Origin: Belliella alkalica
GTDB lineage: Bacteria; Bacteroidota; Bacteroidia; Cytophagales; Cyclobacteriaceae
Direction: 5' to 3'
Length of the DNA: 64,000 nucleotides
Assembly: GCF_022549785.1 (NCBI RefSeq)
Contig: NZ_JAKZGO010000007.1
Span: 186,001 to 250,000 of the forward strand
The position numbers were made by a program, and so were the translations under genes. The notes beneath the pieces are model-generated. The model was not told the DNA's origin. It saw only the letters and a list, made by a program, of their open reading frames with translations, and ran no database searches. Positions within the stretch are counted from its first letter, which is position 1. The number at the start of each line of letters is the position of its first letter. Shown in pieces: positions 28,901 to 36,486 of this stretch.

Positions 28901-30744
28901 TGACAATCTCTGCGAATGAGGCCTTTGAATTTTCTAAGAATGGAAATGATTTCTCAAATAGTTTGACATATACTCCTGAAGAATCGGCAAACCTGAACAC
29001 TGTGACGATCAGATTCAGACCAACACAAGAAGGAGCATTTGCAAGTCCTATCAATTTTGTAAGTGAAAGTGGTGATATCAATGAATCCAGAGGGTACTTG
29101 ACAGGAGCAACAATAGAAAAAGACAAGACATTTGATGTAGTCAATTGGAATGTGGAATGGTTCGGATCATCCAATTCTGGACAAGGGCCTACAAATGTGG
29201 ACCTTCAACTTCAAAATGTCAAAACAATCATCGAAGACCTAGATGCAGATGTGTACGCTTTTCAAGAGATTACCAATCTTGACAAATTCTATGAATTAGC
29301 AGATGCACTTCCAGGTTATAGAGGCTTCAATTCACCGGCTGTTTCTCAAGCTGGAGACTTTAGCCAAGCTCAAAAGCTCACATATCTATACAAAACAGCC
29401 ACAGTCGATTCTGTAACTACAAGAGTTCTTCTTCAAGATGTGAATCCTGCAGATTTGGTTGGATACCCTTCTGGTGCAGACAGATTCTGGGCTAGCGGAA
29501 GACTCCCATATCTATTTGAGATACGTACAAACATCAATGGCGTCCAGAAAAACATCAATTTGATCAATGTACATACAAGATCAAATGGTGGCGGAGAGAG
29601 TGCTGCCAACCCTAGGTATGCCATGAGAAAGTATGATGTCAATGTATTGAAAGATTCACTTGATGTGTATTACAAAGATGTTCCTTTGATAATTTTGGGT
29701 GATTTCAATGATGATTTGGATGAAACTGTAGCTGATCAGAATGCGCCAACTGTAAATACTTCTGAGACTTCTTTTATCAACTACATCAATGATTCAGAAA
29801 ATTACATCCCGATCACAATCAGCCTAAGCAATGCAGGACTTCGTACATTCCCTTCATTTGAAAATGTGATTGATCATCAAATCATCTCCAATGAATTGCT
29901 TGTTAATTGGATCGTAAATTCCGAAAGAATTGTAGCTCCGTATGACTTGATCCCGAACTTTGACAATACAACTTCTGACCATTTACCTATCAAAACAAGG
30001 TTTACGTTCAAATGTGATCTTGTTTCTGCATCAATAATCGCTTCTGCATCAGAAGTATGTCCAGGTAATAACAGCGTCAGCTTTGAATTGTCTGGTGGTA
30101 TATATGATAGTGTAGTGGGTTGGGAAATATCTACTGATGAAGGTGCCACATGGAATTTGATTTCTGGTACAGCGGAATTACTTAGTATAACGCTAGAGGA
30201 TATTGAAGAAAACTCCTTAGTCAGAGCTATATTGGATTCCAATATTTGTGAGCCTATAGCTACGGAATCTGTTGCTGTAGATATCACAAGCTTAGCAACT
30301 CCTTTGATTGCTTTTGAAAGTAGCAGGCTATTCACTTTCTCGGGTGGAGTTTCCTACGTTTGGTTCAAAAACGGAAAACAAGTAGCAGTCACGACCACCA
30401 ATGAAACTAGAATCCAGGGCGCTGGCACATACACTGTGATTATCACTGATGCAAATGGCTGTAGTGTAGAATCTGAGCCATTTTCCTTCCCAGTAAAAGG
30501 CAATCAAAATAAGATTAAAGTATTCCCTAATCCGACAAATAGTTTTGTAAATATAGAGTTGAAACGTGCAGAAGGTTTACAGAATGTTGAATTAAGAAGT
30601 GCTAATGGAGTTTTGCTCCAATCAATGCTAACAAATGGAGGAACTGTTCAATTTGATGTAAGCAGAGCCGCCAAAGGGGTGTATCTGATCGTCATTACTG
30701 ACAGATTCGGAAACTCAACAATTGAGCGTCTGATAGTTAGGTAA
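25999..30744 (+). CDS. T9SS-exported multidomain protein with endonuclease/exonuclease/phosphatase domain
   Basis: A 1581-residue secreted protein. Signal peptide 1-23 (cut after LNA). Two copies of a domain with SSNTGPRD (near 110 and 549) and SDVS-NGGT cover about 25-195 and 467-640. A chitobiase C-terminal-like segment (ATIYFTLDGSIP) is near 207-285. Ig-like repeats with PFSISKDG / FEFSKNG lie near 650-750 and 925-1040, flanking a choice-of-anchor J domain (755-920). The EEP nuclease domain spans 1045-1335: NWNVEWFG, ADVYAFQEI, ILGDFNDDLD and SDHLPI are metal/catalytic motifs. A T9SS type A sorting domain (VFPNPTNSFVNIEL, GVYLIVI) fills about 1505-1581. It probably acts on extracellular DNA or a phosphoester; the substrate is inference. 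Confidence 0.9.
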   Translation: MKQSLQKTLLFAWLFMGIFALNAQTVSIAGWTFGTVAGEESTLADQGNSNNLGVQQISLVGANPSGYIAGSPGRAITSNSWASTAPENYWQFTLNTIGFENLAISLKQRSSNTGPRDFQLQYSLDGNTWINVNSGTITVGNNFTSGVLNNLSLPSALNNSPLIYIRSLLVSDVSVNGGTIANTGTSAIDEIFITGTASSSEPLPLAATPQINPAGGTFVEAQSVTLTTATEDATIYFTLDGSIPNLGSQQYNAPLLIEESTVISAIAFKEGFDVSEIASATFTISLPQIPASSIPYSQDFTQFVSLSNPVTSFGADDEWSFEGGALNYNGVFGAGTAGGFRGVDVLGYQHTGSSGTLEARLSLKNTTGSVITELEISYDGKAGRIDQTRFPEWTVSIDGVEFAELSYSTADGIDKSVSALISGLNILPEEIFNLTWSSDRGFNAGGGSRQIGLTNLEISVPVSLDPIEFVNWDFTGQPGNQVFTEGNTLAPGVLAGNFGRGTGINPTSAGNSISSNGWNTGENRYFSFGFTVAPDKLVDLSALQLGSTSSNTGPRDLALVYSGDGYTSRLAEWTHTGSFVNQIIDLSGLQNLSGEVEFRIISTSDVSANGGTVAAGGTLRVTNYFSSEGSLPVAFSGVIKDAAGVIIPTLTVDPNSIDFGIVSLADESPVLSYELSGSNLEGDVTISSSSPFSISKDGVAFASSLIFTSEELASSQTIFVKVDNSVEGVFNSSITQQTTGTLPVSLTVSASIFDPFNITEDFNASCPSLPSGWSAISVLGDQVWACTTFGRAGTTPTASAPSGLQINGFAGGAVLNEDWIITPSYDLTGFNIPLMSFWSRVAFQGPRLKLLISTDYENGNPNTATWTELSDRFANSDQWTYSGEIDLSAYLGQNIRIAFVYNSSPETGAARWTLDDFELFSSDIPASPFFTNSIGNVDYYHFGITAVSTASVITRTFNFSLSNAVDNLTISANEAFEFSKNGNDFSNSLTYTPEESANLNTVTIRFRPTQEGAFASPINFVSESGDINESRGYLTGATIEKDKTFDVVNWNVEWFGSSNSGQGPTNVDLQLQNVKTIIEDLDADVYAFQEITNLDKFYELADALPGYRGFNSPAVSQAGDFSQAQKLTYLYKTATVDSVTTRVLLQDVNPADLVGYPSGADRFWASGRLPYLFEIRTNINGVQKNINLINVHTRSNGGGESAANPRYAMRKYDVNVLKDSLDVYYKDVPLIILGDFNDDLDETVADQNAPTVNTSETSFINYINDSENYIPITISLSNAGLRTFPSFENVIDHQIISNELLVNWIVNSERIVAPYDLIPNFDNTTSDHLPIKTRFTFKCDLVSASIIASASEVCPGNNSVSFELSGGIYDSVVGWEISTDEGATWNLISGTAELLSITLEDIEENSLVRAILDSNICEPIATESVAVDITSLATPLIAFESSRLFTFSGGVSYVWFKNGKQVAVTTTNETRIQGAGTYTVIITDANGCSVESEPFSFPVKGNQNKIKVFPNPTNSFVNIELKRAEGLQNVELRSANGVLLQSMLTNGGTVQFDVSRAAKGVYLIVITDRFGNSTIERLIVR

Positions 30745-30762
30745 ATCATTTTATTGTATTTT

Positions 30763-30798
30763 AATAGGCCAATTCTTATAGAATTGGCCTATTTTTTT
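30763..30798 (+). terminator. Intrinsic terminator after the T9SS nuclease gene
   Basis: A perfect 13-bp stem AATAGGCCAATTC / GAATTGGCCTATT with a TTATA loop, followed by a T-run. Confidence 0.92.
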
Positions 30799-30921
30799 CT
30801 ATAGTACATAAATTCACCTACCCAAAATTCGAAAATCTAATTCATTCTATGCCTACATTCTTAATTTAACACATCCTTTCACCAATTTTTTGTTTATTTG
30901 CACTGCACAAATAAGAAAAGC

Positions 30922-32046
30922 ATGTCACCTTTTGAAGAAATTAGACCTTTTTACGATACAGAAGTAAATGATGCCATCAAGGAGATCATTGACCATCCTA
31001 TGCTGAAAGCGATGATGAACTTTACTTTTCCTGACGCTCCTGATGATTATTGGAAAGACTTAATGCTTCATTGTCATTCGATTAGAGATTTCCAAATCAA
31101 TTTTATTTATCCTGCAGTTCAGAAGGTATTGGAGAAAAGCTCAGAAGGATTAACTACATCCGGGTTTGGAAAATTAGAAAAGAATCAATCATATTTGTTT
31201 ATTTCAAATCACCGAGATATCATTCTAGACACATCACTTTTTAATGCTTGTCTGTATGAAAACGGACTGTCTATGACTACAACAGCCATTGGAGACAATT
31301 TGGTCAAAAAACCTTTTTTAAACTCACTTTCTAGGATGACGAGAAACTTTACTATAAAGCGAGGGCTTCCAGCGAGGGAATTGTTAGAAAGCTCAAAAGT
31401 AACTTCAGCTTATATCAAAAATTCTTTACTTAGAGAAAACAGATCTGTTTGGATAGCGCAAAGAGAAGGCAGGACTAAAGATGGTAATGACGAAACACAT
31501 AAAGGTGTCTTGAAGATGGTTTCTATGGCCTCTGATGAAGAAAGTATTATCAAGTATTTCAAGAAAATAAACATTGTACCTATTTCAATCTCCTACGAAT
31601 ATGACCCTACGGATGTATTAAAAATGCCTGAACTATTGGCAAAAGCAAAATCTGAAACCTATATCAAAGGAGAAAACGAAGATTTCTTAACCCTTCTAAA
31701 TGGAATTATGGGCCAGAAGAAAAGGATCCACATCCACGTTGGAAATATCCTGAATGATGAAATTGAAAAGATTGGAGTTGAGGAAACTAATTCAAATAAG
31801 CAGTTTCAAGCCATCGCTGACTTGATTGATCAGAATATCTTGTCAGGGTACAAACTTTGGCCCACAAACTATATAGCCCATGATTTGCTCTATGGTGACA
31901 ATGAATACCAAAACATGTACACAGACCATGAGAAAGAAGTTTTCGAAAAGCGTTTCCGAAAGGGAGTAGATCTCAATGATCCAATGGCTGTAAAAAGTTT
32001 TCTGGCAATGTATGCTAATCCAGTAAATAATCAAAAAAAGTATTGA
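30922..32046 (+). CDS. Putative glycerol-3-phosphate/lysophospholipid acyltransferase
   Basis: A 374-residue PlsC-domain protein. Seen: FISNHRDIILDTSLF (acyltransferase block 1), ITIKRG-like FTIKRGLPAREL (block 2), WIAQREGRTKDGND (block 3, as in the EGxxR pattern) and VPISISYEYDP (block 4). The block 1 spacing is His-x5-Asp, or His-x-Asp, rather than the usual His-x4-Asp. It is longer than PlsC and resembles a Bacteroidota-specific group. The ATG at 30922 (MSPFEEIRPF) is preferred over an upstream TTG at 30898. It probably acylates glycerophospholipid precursors (inference). Confidence 0.75.
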   Translation: MSPFEEIRPFYDTEVNDAIKEIIDHPMLKAMMNFTFPDAPDDYWKDLMLHCHSIRDFQINFIYPAVQKVLEKSSEGLTTSGFGKLEKNQSYLFISNHRDIILDTSLFNACLYENGLSMTTTAIGDNLVKKPFLNSLSRMTRNFTIKRGLPARELLESSKVTSAYIKNSLLRENRSVWIAQREGRTKDGNDETHKGVLKMVSMASDEESIIKYFKKINIVPISISYEYDPTDVLKMPELLAKAKSETYIKGENEDFLTLLNGIMGQKKRIHIHVGNILNDEIEKIGVEETNSNKQFQAIADLIDQNILSGYKLWPTNYIAHDLLYGDNEYQNMYTDHEKEVFEKRFRKGVDLNDPMAVKSFLAMYANPVNNQKKY

Positions 32047-32073
32047 AGGAGATCAATGAATGATCTCCTTTTT
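32046..32073. terminator. Terminator after the acyltransferase gene
   Basis: AAGGAGATCA / TGATCTCCTT, a perfect 10-bp stem with an ATGAA loop and a following T-run. It lies between convergent genes, so it may also serve the histidine kinase gene. Confidence 0.85.
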
Positions 32074-32089
32074 CAAAAACATATTAATC

Positions 32090-33307
32090 TTAAACAGGTA
32101 ATTTCACAATAAATTTTGTTCCTTGGTTTTCTGAAGAGTCTATAGCTATTTCACCATTGATTTTGTCTATGAGATGTTTTACCAAAGTCAAACCAAAGCC
32201 AAAGCCTTTTTCTCCACCTGTGCCTAAGGTTGAATTTGCAGTTCCTTCTAAGATTTCATTTATCTTTTCAACCGAAATCCCAACTCCAGAATCTTCTACG
32301 ATGATTACCAAACTTTTGGAATTTTCCGATTCATTCAAATCTAGTTTTACATCTACTGAACCATAATCAGGTGTGAATTTAATGGCATTGGAAACCAAAT
32401 TACCAACAATCTGCAATAATTTGTTTTTAGGAAAGGGCACATGGTGTTTGCCATCTTTATTGGATACAGAGAACTTTACATTTTTTTGGACAGCCTGTAC
32501 ACTGTACATGTCCACCAGCTTTTCTTTTAATGTCTCTAGACTAAACTCCACAGAATGGTTGATTGATGTCTTCTCAGATTCTGGTTTTGCATAGTCTTGG
32601 GAAAGTATCTCATCTGCAAGTTCCAGTACTGAAGAACCACTTTTCTGAATCAGGTTAATAAATTCAAGTACTTCTTCCAATTGGTTCTGATTTCCTTGAT
32701 CTTGGATCACTTTGGCCAATCCTATGATTCCGCCTATTGGTCCTCGTATATCATGCGCGACCTTTTTCTGGTTTTCTTTAATCTCAAGCATGCGGCCTTT
32801 GAGGTCATGCACTGCTTTTAAAATCTTTAGACGGTTTACTATTTCATCGGCAATGATTTTCATCAATTCAATTTTTTCTTGGGATAGACTTTTGATTTCT
32901 GTATCCAAGACACATAGTGCACCGAGATTGTTCCCTTCTGCCGTAGTCAAAGGAACACCAAAATAATATCTCAAATTTGGATCATCCTTCACAAAAAACT
33001 TATCCAAGAATCTTTCATCCCCTGACAAATCATTGATTTCCAAATGATCATTACTCATTATTGTATATTGACAAACAGAGTCTTCTCTTGGAATCTGGGT
33101 AGTAGGAAAACCATAAGCAGAAACAGACCATTGAGTAAATGAATCAATAATATTTACCAAAGAAATGTCCGTTCCGGCTACGCGAGCTGCCAACTTGGTC
33201 AAATCTTTGAATTGATGATCTAAATCGGTATAATCTAGATCGTATTCACTTAATTGCAAAAGTCTCTCGAACTCTTTTTCGGGTATTGGGGTGGTGTAAA
33301 CTTTCAT
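32090..33307 (-). CDS. Orphan cytoplasmic sensor histidine kinase with GAF domain
   Basis: 405 residues with no membrane helix. Residues about 20-165 form a GAF domain (ISLVNIIDSFTQWSVSAYG, YYFGVPLTTAEGNNLGALCVLD). A HisKA H-box reads KKVAHDIRGPIGGIIGLAKV. The HATPase part has N-box LVSNAIKFTPDYG, G1 VEDSGVGIS and G2 GEKGFGFGLTLVKHL. The H-box Gly-Pro (R-G-P) replaces the more common R-N/T-P. The ATG at 33307 is used; an upstream TTG would add four residues. No response regulator is adjacent, so its partner is unknown. Confidence 0.9.
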   Translation of the reverse strand: MKVYTTPIPEKEFERLLQLSEYDLDYTDLDHQFKDLTKLAARVAGTDISLVNIIDSFTQWSVSAYGFPTTQIPREDSVCQYTIMSNDHLEINDLSGDERFLDKFFVKDDPNLRYYFGVPLTTAEGNNLGALCVLDTEIKSLSQEKIELMKIIADEIVNRLKILKAVHDLKGRMLEIKENQKKVAHDIRGPIGGIIGLAKVIQDQGNQNQLEEVLEFINLIQKSGSSVLELADEILSQDYAKPESEKTSINHSVEFSLETLKEKLVDMYSVQAVQKNVKFSVSNKDGKHHVPFPKNKLLQIVGNLVSNAIKFTPDYGSVDVKLDLNESENSKSLVIIVEDSGVGISVEKINEILEGTANSTLGTGGEKGFGFGLTLVKHLIDKINGEIAIDSSENQGTKFIVKLPV

Positions 33308-33494
33308 TGTTATTGACAATATTTAATACAAATAGAAAATAAAATATATGAATTATCTCACTATAATCTATTTATTTTTTATAATAATAATAAAACACAA
33401 AATAATAAGTATAAAATACATTTAAATGCTAACAGAGATTTTATAAAAATAAAAGACTAGTTAATATTGAAAAAATAATAAAGAATATGGGTAT

Positions 33495-33633
33495 TTTCCT
33501 TCTTAACAAAAGCTAAATAAATTGATATATTATAGTCAATTGATACACTAATTGCTAATCAACCAATAACACTTGTACAGCGTGTCGTAAATAACGACTA
33601 TCCGCATGATATTTATCGTAAAATTCAGCTTTT
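33495..33633. repeat. Noncoding intergenic element, copy 2 (homologous to 2508-2703)
   Basis: The gene-free stretch 33308-33692 is AT rich and contains a second copy of the element near 2.5 kb. It has AGCTAA and GATATATT, then TCAATTGAT, then ACGACTATCCGCATGAT and AAAATTCAGCTT, in the same order. It lacks the 72-bp palindromic insertion found in copy 1 but has 18 bp more before the TATCCGCATG core. Nothing coding is visible. Confidence 0.7.
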
Positions 33634-33692
33634 TAATTTCATTTACTGTTTGTCATGTATAAGGAACAGTTCACATCAAAAAAAACACTATT

Positions 33693-34838
33693 TCAACTCT
33701 TTATCAAAAACCCTAAACCCAAATTCTGAATAATCCTATCTTTAATTTCTTTGTTTAATTCCAAATGACCTGTGTAGATATCAGTGATTTTTTCACAATA
33801 TCTTTGACCATTTGATTTCATCAAATAGTTTCTAATTGTCTTTTGATTGTAAAATAAATGCGCCAAGTAACCAGCAAATTTCAATTCTGGTAAAAGCCTT
33901 TCATTCAAACTTTCAATGTACTCAGTTGCAGCTCGATCTTCGTTGGCAAAATTATTTGCTATTGCTTTACCAGCTAGCCCTCCCGAATAAAGTGAATTGG
34001 TAATTCCCTCAGCTGTCAATGGATCAGCAAATCCCGCAGAGTCTCCAGTGAGAAAAACATTTTTCTTCACAAACCCATCTGTCCTTGGCGAAATCGGCAC
34101 TTGAAATCCATGGGCTTCTTCTGATACAATTTTATCTATTCCCAATACTTTTAGATAACTTTGATAGTGTTCCCTCAGATTGATCTTGCGTTTTTTGAAG
34201 GTCCCTACCCCTATTGAAAGGTGGTTTTTCTTTGGAAAACACCAACCATATCCCTTGGGAATAACGTCTATGTCAAATCGCGCCTCTTTGGCAAGACGGC
34301 TATAAGTATCCTCATCTACCTCTACTTCATACTCCAATGCCGGAATCAACTGCCTTGTTTCAGACCAGCCAGCCAATTTGGCTGTTGGCCCCAAAACTCC
34401 ATCTGCGGCAATTACATACTTAGCTGAAAGTTCACCTTGAGAAGTGATAAGTATAATATTTTCGGAAAATTCAATTTTTTTGAGTTGATGATTTTCAAGT
34501 AGCACCGCACCTTCATTCTTTGCTTCTTCAACGATCATTTTATCAAATTTATCACGCATCACCATTGTGACTATCGGATAATCCCTCTTTGCAAACAGAG
34601 GTTCATTCAGGTAATCGAAGTAAATAAACAAATCATCATATTCCTTTTCGATTACAGCCGAAAGATCAAAAGGAAGCATTTCCCTTCCTCTGAATACAAG
34701 ACCACCTCCACAGGTTTTATATCTTGGTAAGGTTTCTTTTTCCAGAATTGCGACTTTCAGTCCTGCCTTTGAAGCTTCATAAGCTGCCATACCACCAGCG
34801 GGGCCAGATCCTACCACTACCACGTCGAAATGTTTCAT
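33693..34838 (-). CDS. Geranylgeranyl reductase family FAD-dependent oxidoreductase
   Basis: A 381-residue flavoprotein. An N-terminal dinucleotide site (VVVVGSGPAGGMAAYEASKAG, then ILEKE) is followed by the family motif YKTCGGGLVFRG, and by VFLTGDSAGFADPLTAEGITNSLYSG for FAD pyrophosphate binding. The family reduces isoprenoid double bonds (chlorophyll, archaeal lipids, possibly menaquinone side chains), but the substrate is not defined here. I chose the ATG at 34838 (MKHFDVVVV); the open frame continues 19 residues upstream. The terminator of the upstream susCD operon lies between them. Confidence 0.85.
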   Translation of the reverse strand: MKHFDVVVVGSGPAGGMAAYEASKAGLKVAILEKETLPRYKTCGGGLVFRGREMLPFDLSAVIEKEYDDLFIYFDYLNEPLFAKRDYPIVTMVMRDKFDKMIVEEAKNEGAVLLENHQLKKIEFSENIILITSQGELSAKYVIAADGVLGPTAKLAGWSETRQLIPALEYEVEVDEDTYSRLAKEARFDIDVIPKGYGWCFPKKNHLSIGVGTFKKRKINLREHYQSYLKVLGIDKIVSEEAHGFQVPISPRTDGFVKKNVFLTGDSAGFADPLTAEGITNSLYSGGLAGKAIANNFANEDRAATEYIESLNERLLPELKFAGYLAHLFYNQKTIRNYLMKSNGQRYCEKITDIYTGHLELNKEIKDRIIQNLGLGFLIKS

Positions 34839-34897
34839 GTCGAAAGATATGAAAGTATTGGATTGGGAAAAAGATGAATTTTTCAAAAAATACATTA

Positions 34898-34933
34898 CAA
34901 AAAAATGAGCTAACCACGAGGTTAGCTCATTTT
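34898..34933 (-). terminator. Terminator of the susCD operon
   Basis: On the minus strand a perfect 14-bp stem (AAAATGAGCTAACC / GGTTAGCTCATTTT) with a 4-nt loop is followed by a T-run, about 130 nt after the susD stop. Confidence 0.85.
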
Positions 34934-35065
34934 GATTTTTAACTGTTTGTTTTTCTAGGATTTGAAAGCATCAAACCTAAAATCGTCTTTTTTCATTTTT
35001 TTTAAAAAGTATTTAAGATATAGAACATCAAAACACTTTTTCTCAATATAAAAACAATAAGTAAC

Positions 35066-36484
35066 TTAATTATCCCACCAAAGCGGTGTAAATAAAGGCA
35101 CTTCGTCAGGCACGTTTGATCCGTTCTTCGATAATTCACCTACTGGATACGCAACCCTTCTGATAAATTGATCGAATTCAGCATTCAATGGCAACCTAAA
35201 ATCCTTGTATTGATAGTTGTGTCTTCTTGCATCATTCCATGCTTCTGCATTCAAGTATGTAGTCACATACTTTTCTTTGAAGATAAGATCAATAGTCAAA
35301 TTCGATTCGCCAACGCTCACTATCGGATCATTTATGTATGCTTGGGCTTTAGCTGGATCAACGAGCAATTTTTGCATGTTTGCGTTAATTCCTGCCAAGT
35401 AAGCTGCATAAGCACGAGGTCTATTATTAGCCCTCAATGCTGCTTCAGCTTCAATAAATTTCAGTTCCGCATAGGTTACAATCCAAAGTTTTGATTCTCT
35501 ATTTGTCCATGGTGAGTTGACACTAATGTAACATTCATCTTTGATTGTATTAGCACCTGGACCTCTATTTCCTTCTCCATTTCGAGTTCCAACATAAACG
35601 CCATTTACAGTCAAATCAGTTATTTGTTCTATTCTTGGATCAAACAATCCATATGTTTCACCATTTAAATGATTAACAAAATTTTCTGAAAGCCAACCCC
35701 CTAACAATGCATTTGCGTTACTAATAGCTACTTGCGCCCAAGGGTTTACTGCTATAAATGTACCCATTCCTGCATCATCATTATTTGATGTATAGGAATT
35801 ATCCAAAGCAGCCAAAACCGACTGAGGGTTATAGTTAGGCTTCTTTGAAATCTTATTGAGTAATCTTGCTTGAAACGCATAAGCTGTTTTCAACCATGCT
35901 TCACGGCTGCCACCATGAATTAGATCTTCATTTGCACCTAACCTAACAGCCGAGTCAGTTTTACGAAGTTCTACAATTGCTTCAGATAATAAAGAAAGGG
36001 CTTCATTGTAAACTGATTCCTCTGAATCATAAATTGGGTTTAATACTCCTCCAAAAGCCTCGGAATATGGTACGCTACCAAAAACATCCGCTACCAAACC
36101 CAAATTATATGCTAATAAAACATTTGCAACTCCAAGATGTTCCGATGAATTTACATTGATAGCATTCATTTTGAAATCATAAATGTCTGCCATTGCGAGA
36201 TATATCTGATCCCAAACACCCGTAGCGTCTGTAATCTGATATGTATCCAATGGAGAGCTAGCTACAGGACTTGCTAAGTATTGTGTATAGTTACTTACAG
36301 TATTGGCCATACTCCTACTAGTCAATCCTGATTTATGCGTAGCTGTTGACAACAATGCATTGATTGGTGGTGCTTGAACTAAATTAGGATTATCATTGAG
36401 GTCAAAATAATCATCACATCCCTGTAAGTAAACCAACGCAAACGTGAGAATGCAAAGCCTGAATAATTTATTGAAATTTTTCAT
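35066..36484 (-). CDS. SusD/RagB family outer-membrane lipoprotein
   Basis: A 472-residue surface lipoprotein (lipobox YLQGC, Cys near residue 23). SusD-like_2 features: DYFDLNDNPNLVQAPPIN, GLVADVFGSVPYSEAF, LIHGGSREAWLKTAYAFQARL (TPR-like helices) and AELKFIEAEAALR. SusD proteins capture oligosaccharides or peptides and lid the SusC transporter. The gene begins 2 bp after the susC stop. No glycoside hydrolase or protease lies beside it, so the ligand is unknown. Confidence 0.93.
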   Translation of the reverse strand: MKNFNKLFRLCILTFALVYLQGCDDYFDLNDNPNLVQAPPINALLSTATHKSGLTSRSMANTVSNYTQYLASPVASSPLDTYQITDATGVWDQIYLAMADIYDFKMNAINVNSSEHLGVANVLLAYNLGLVADVFGSVPYSEAFGGVLNPIYDSEESVYNEALSLLSEAIVELRKTDSAVRLGANEDLIHGGSREAWLKTAYAFQARLLNKISKKPNYNPQSVLAALDNSYTSNNDDAGMGTFIAVNPWAQVAISNANALLGGWLSENFVNHLNGETYGLFDPRIEQITDLTVNGVYVGTRNGEGNRGPGANTIKDECYISVNSPWTNRESKLWIVTYAELKFIEAEAALRANNRPRAYAAYLAGINANMQKLLVDPAKAQAYINDPIVSVGESNLTIDLIFKEKYVTTYLNAEAWNDARRHNYQYKDFRLPLNAEFDQFIRRVAYPVGELSKNGSNVPDEVPLFTPLWWDN

Positions 36485-36486
36485 AA

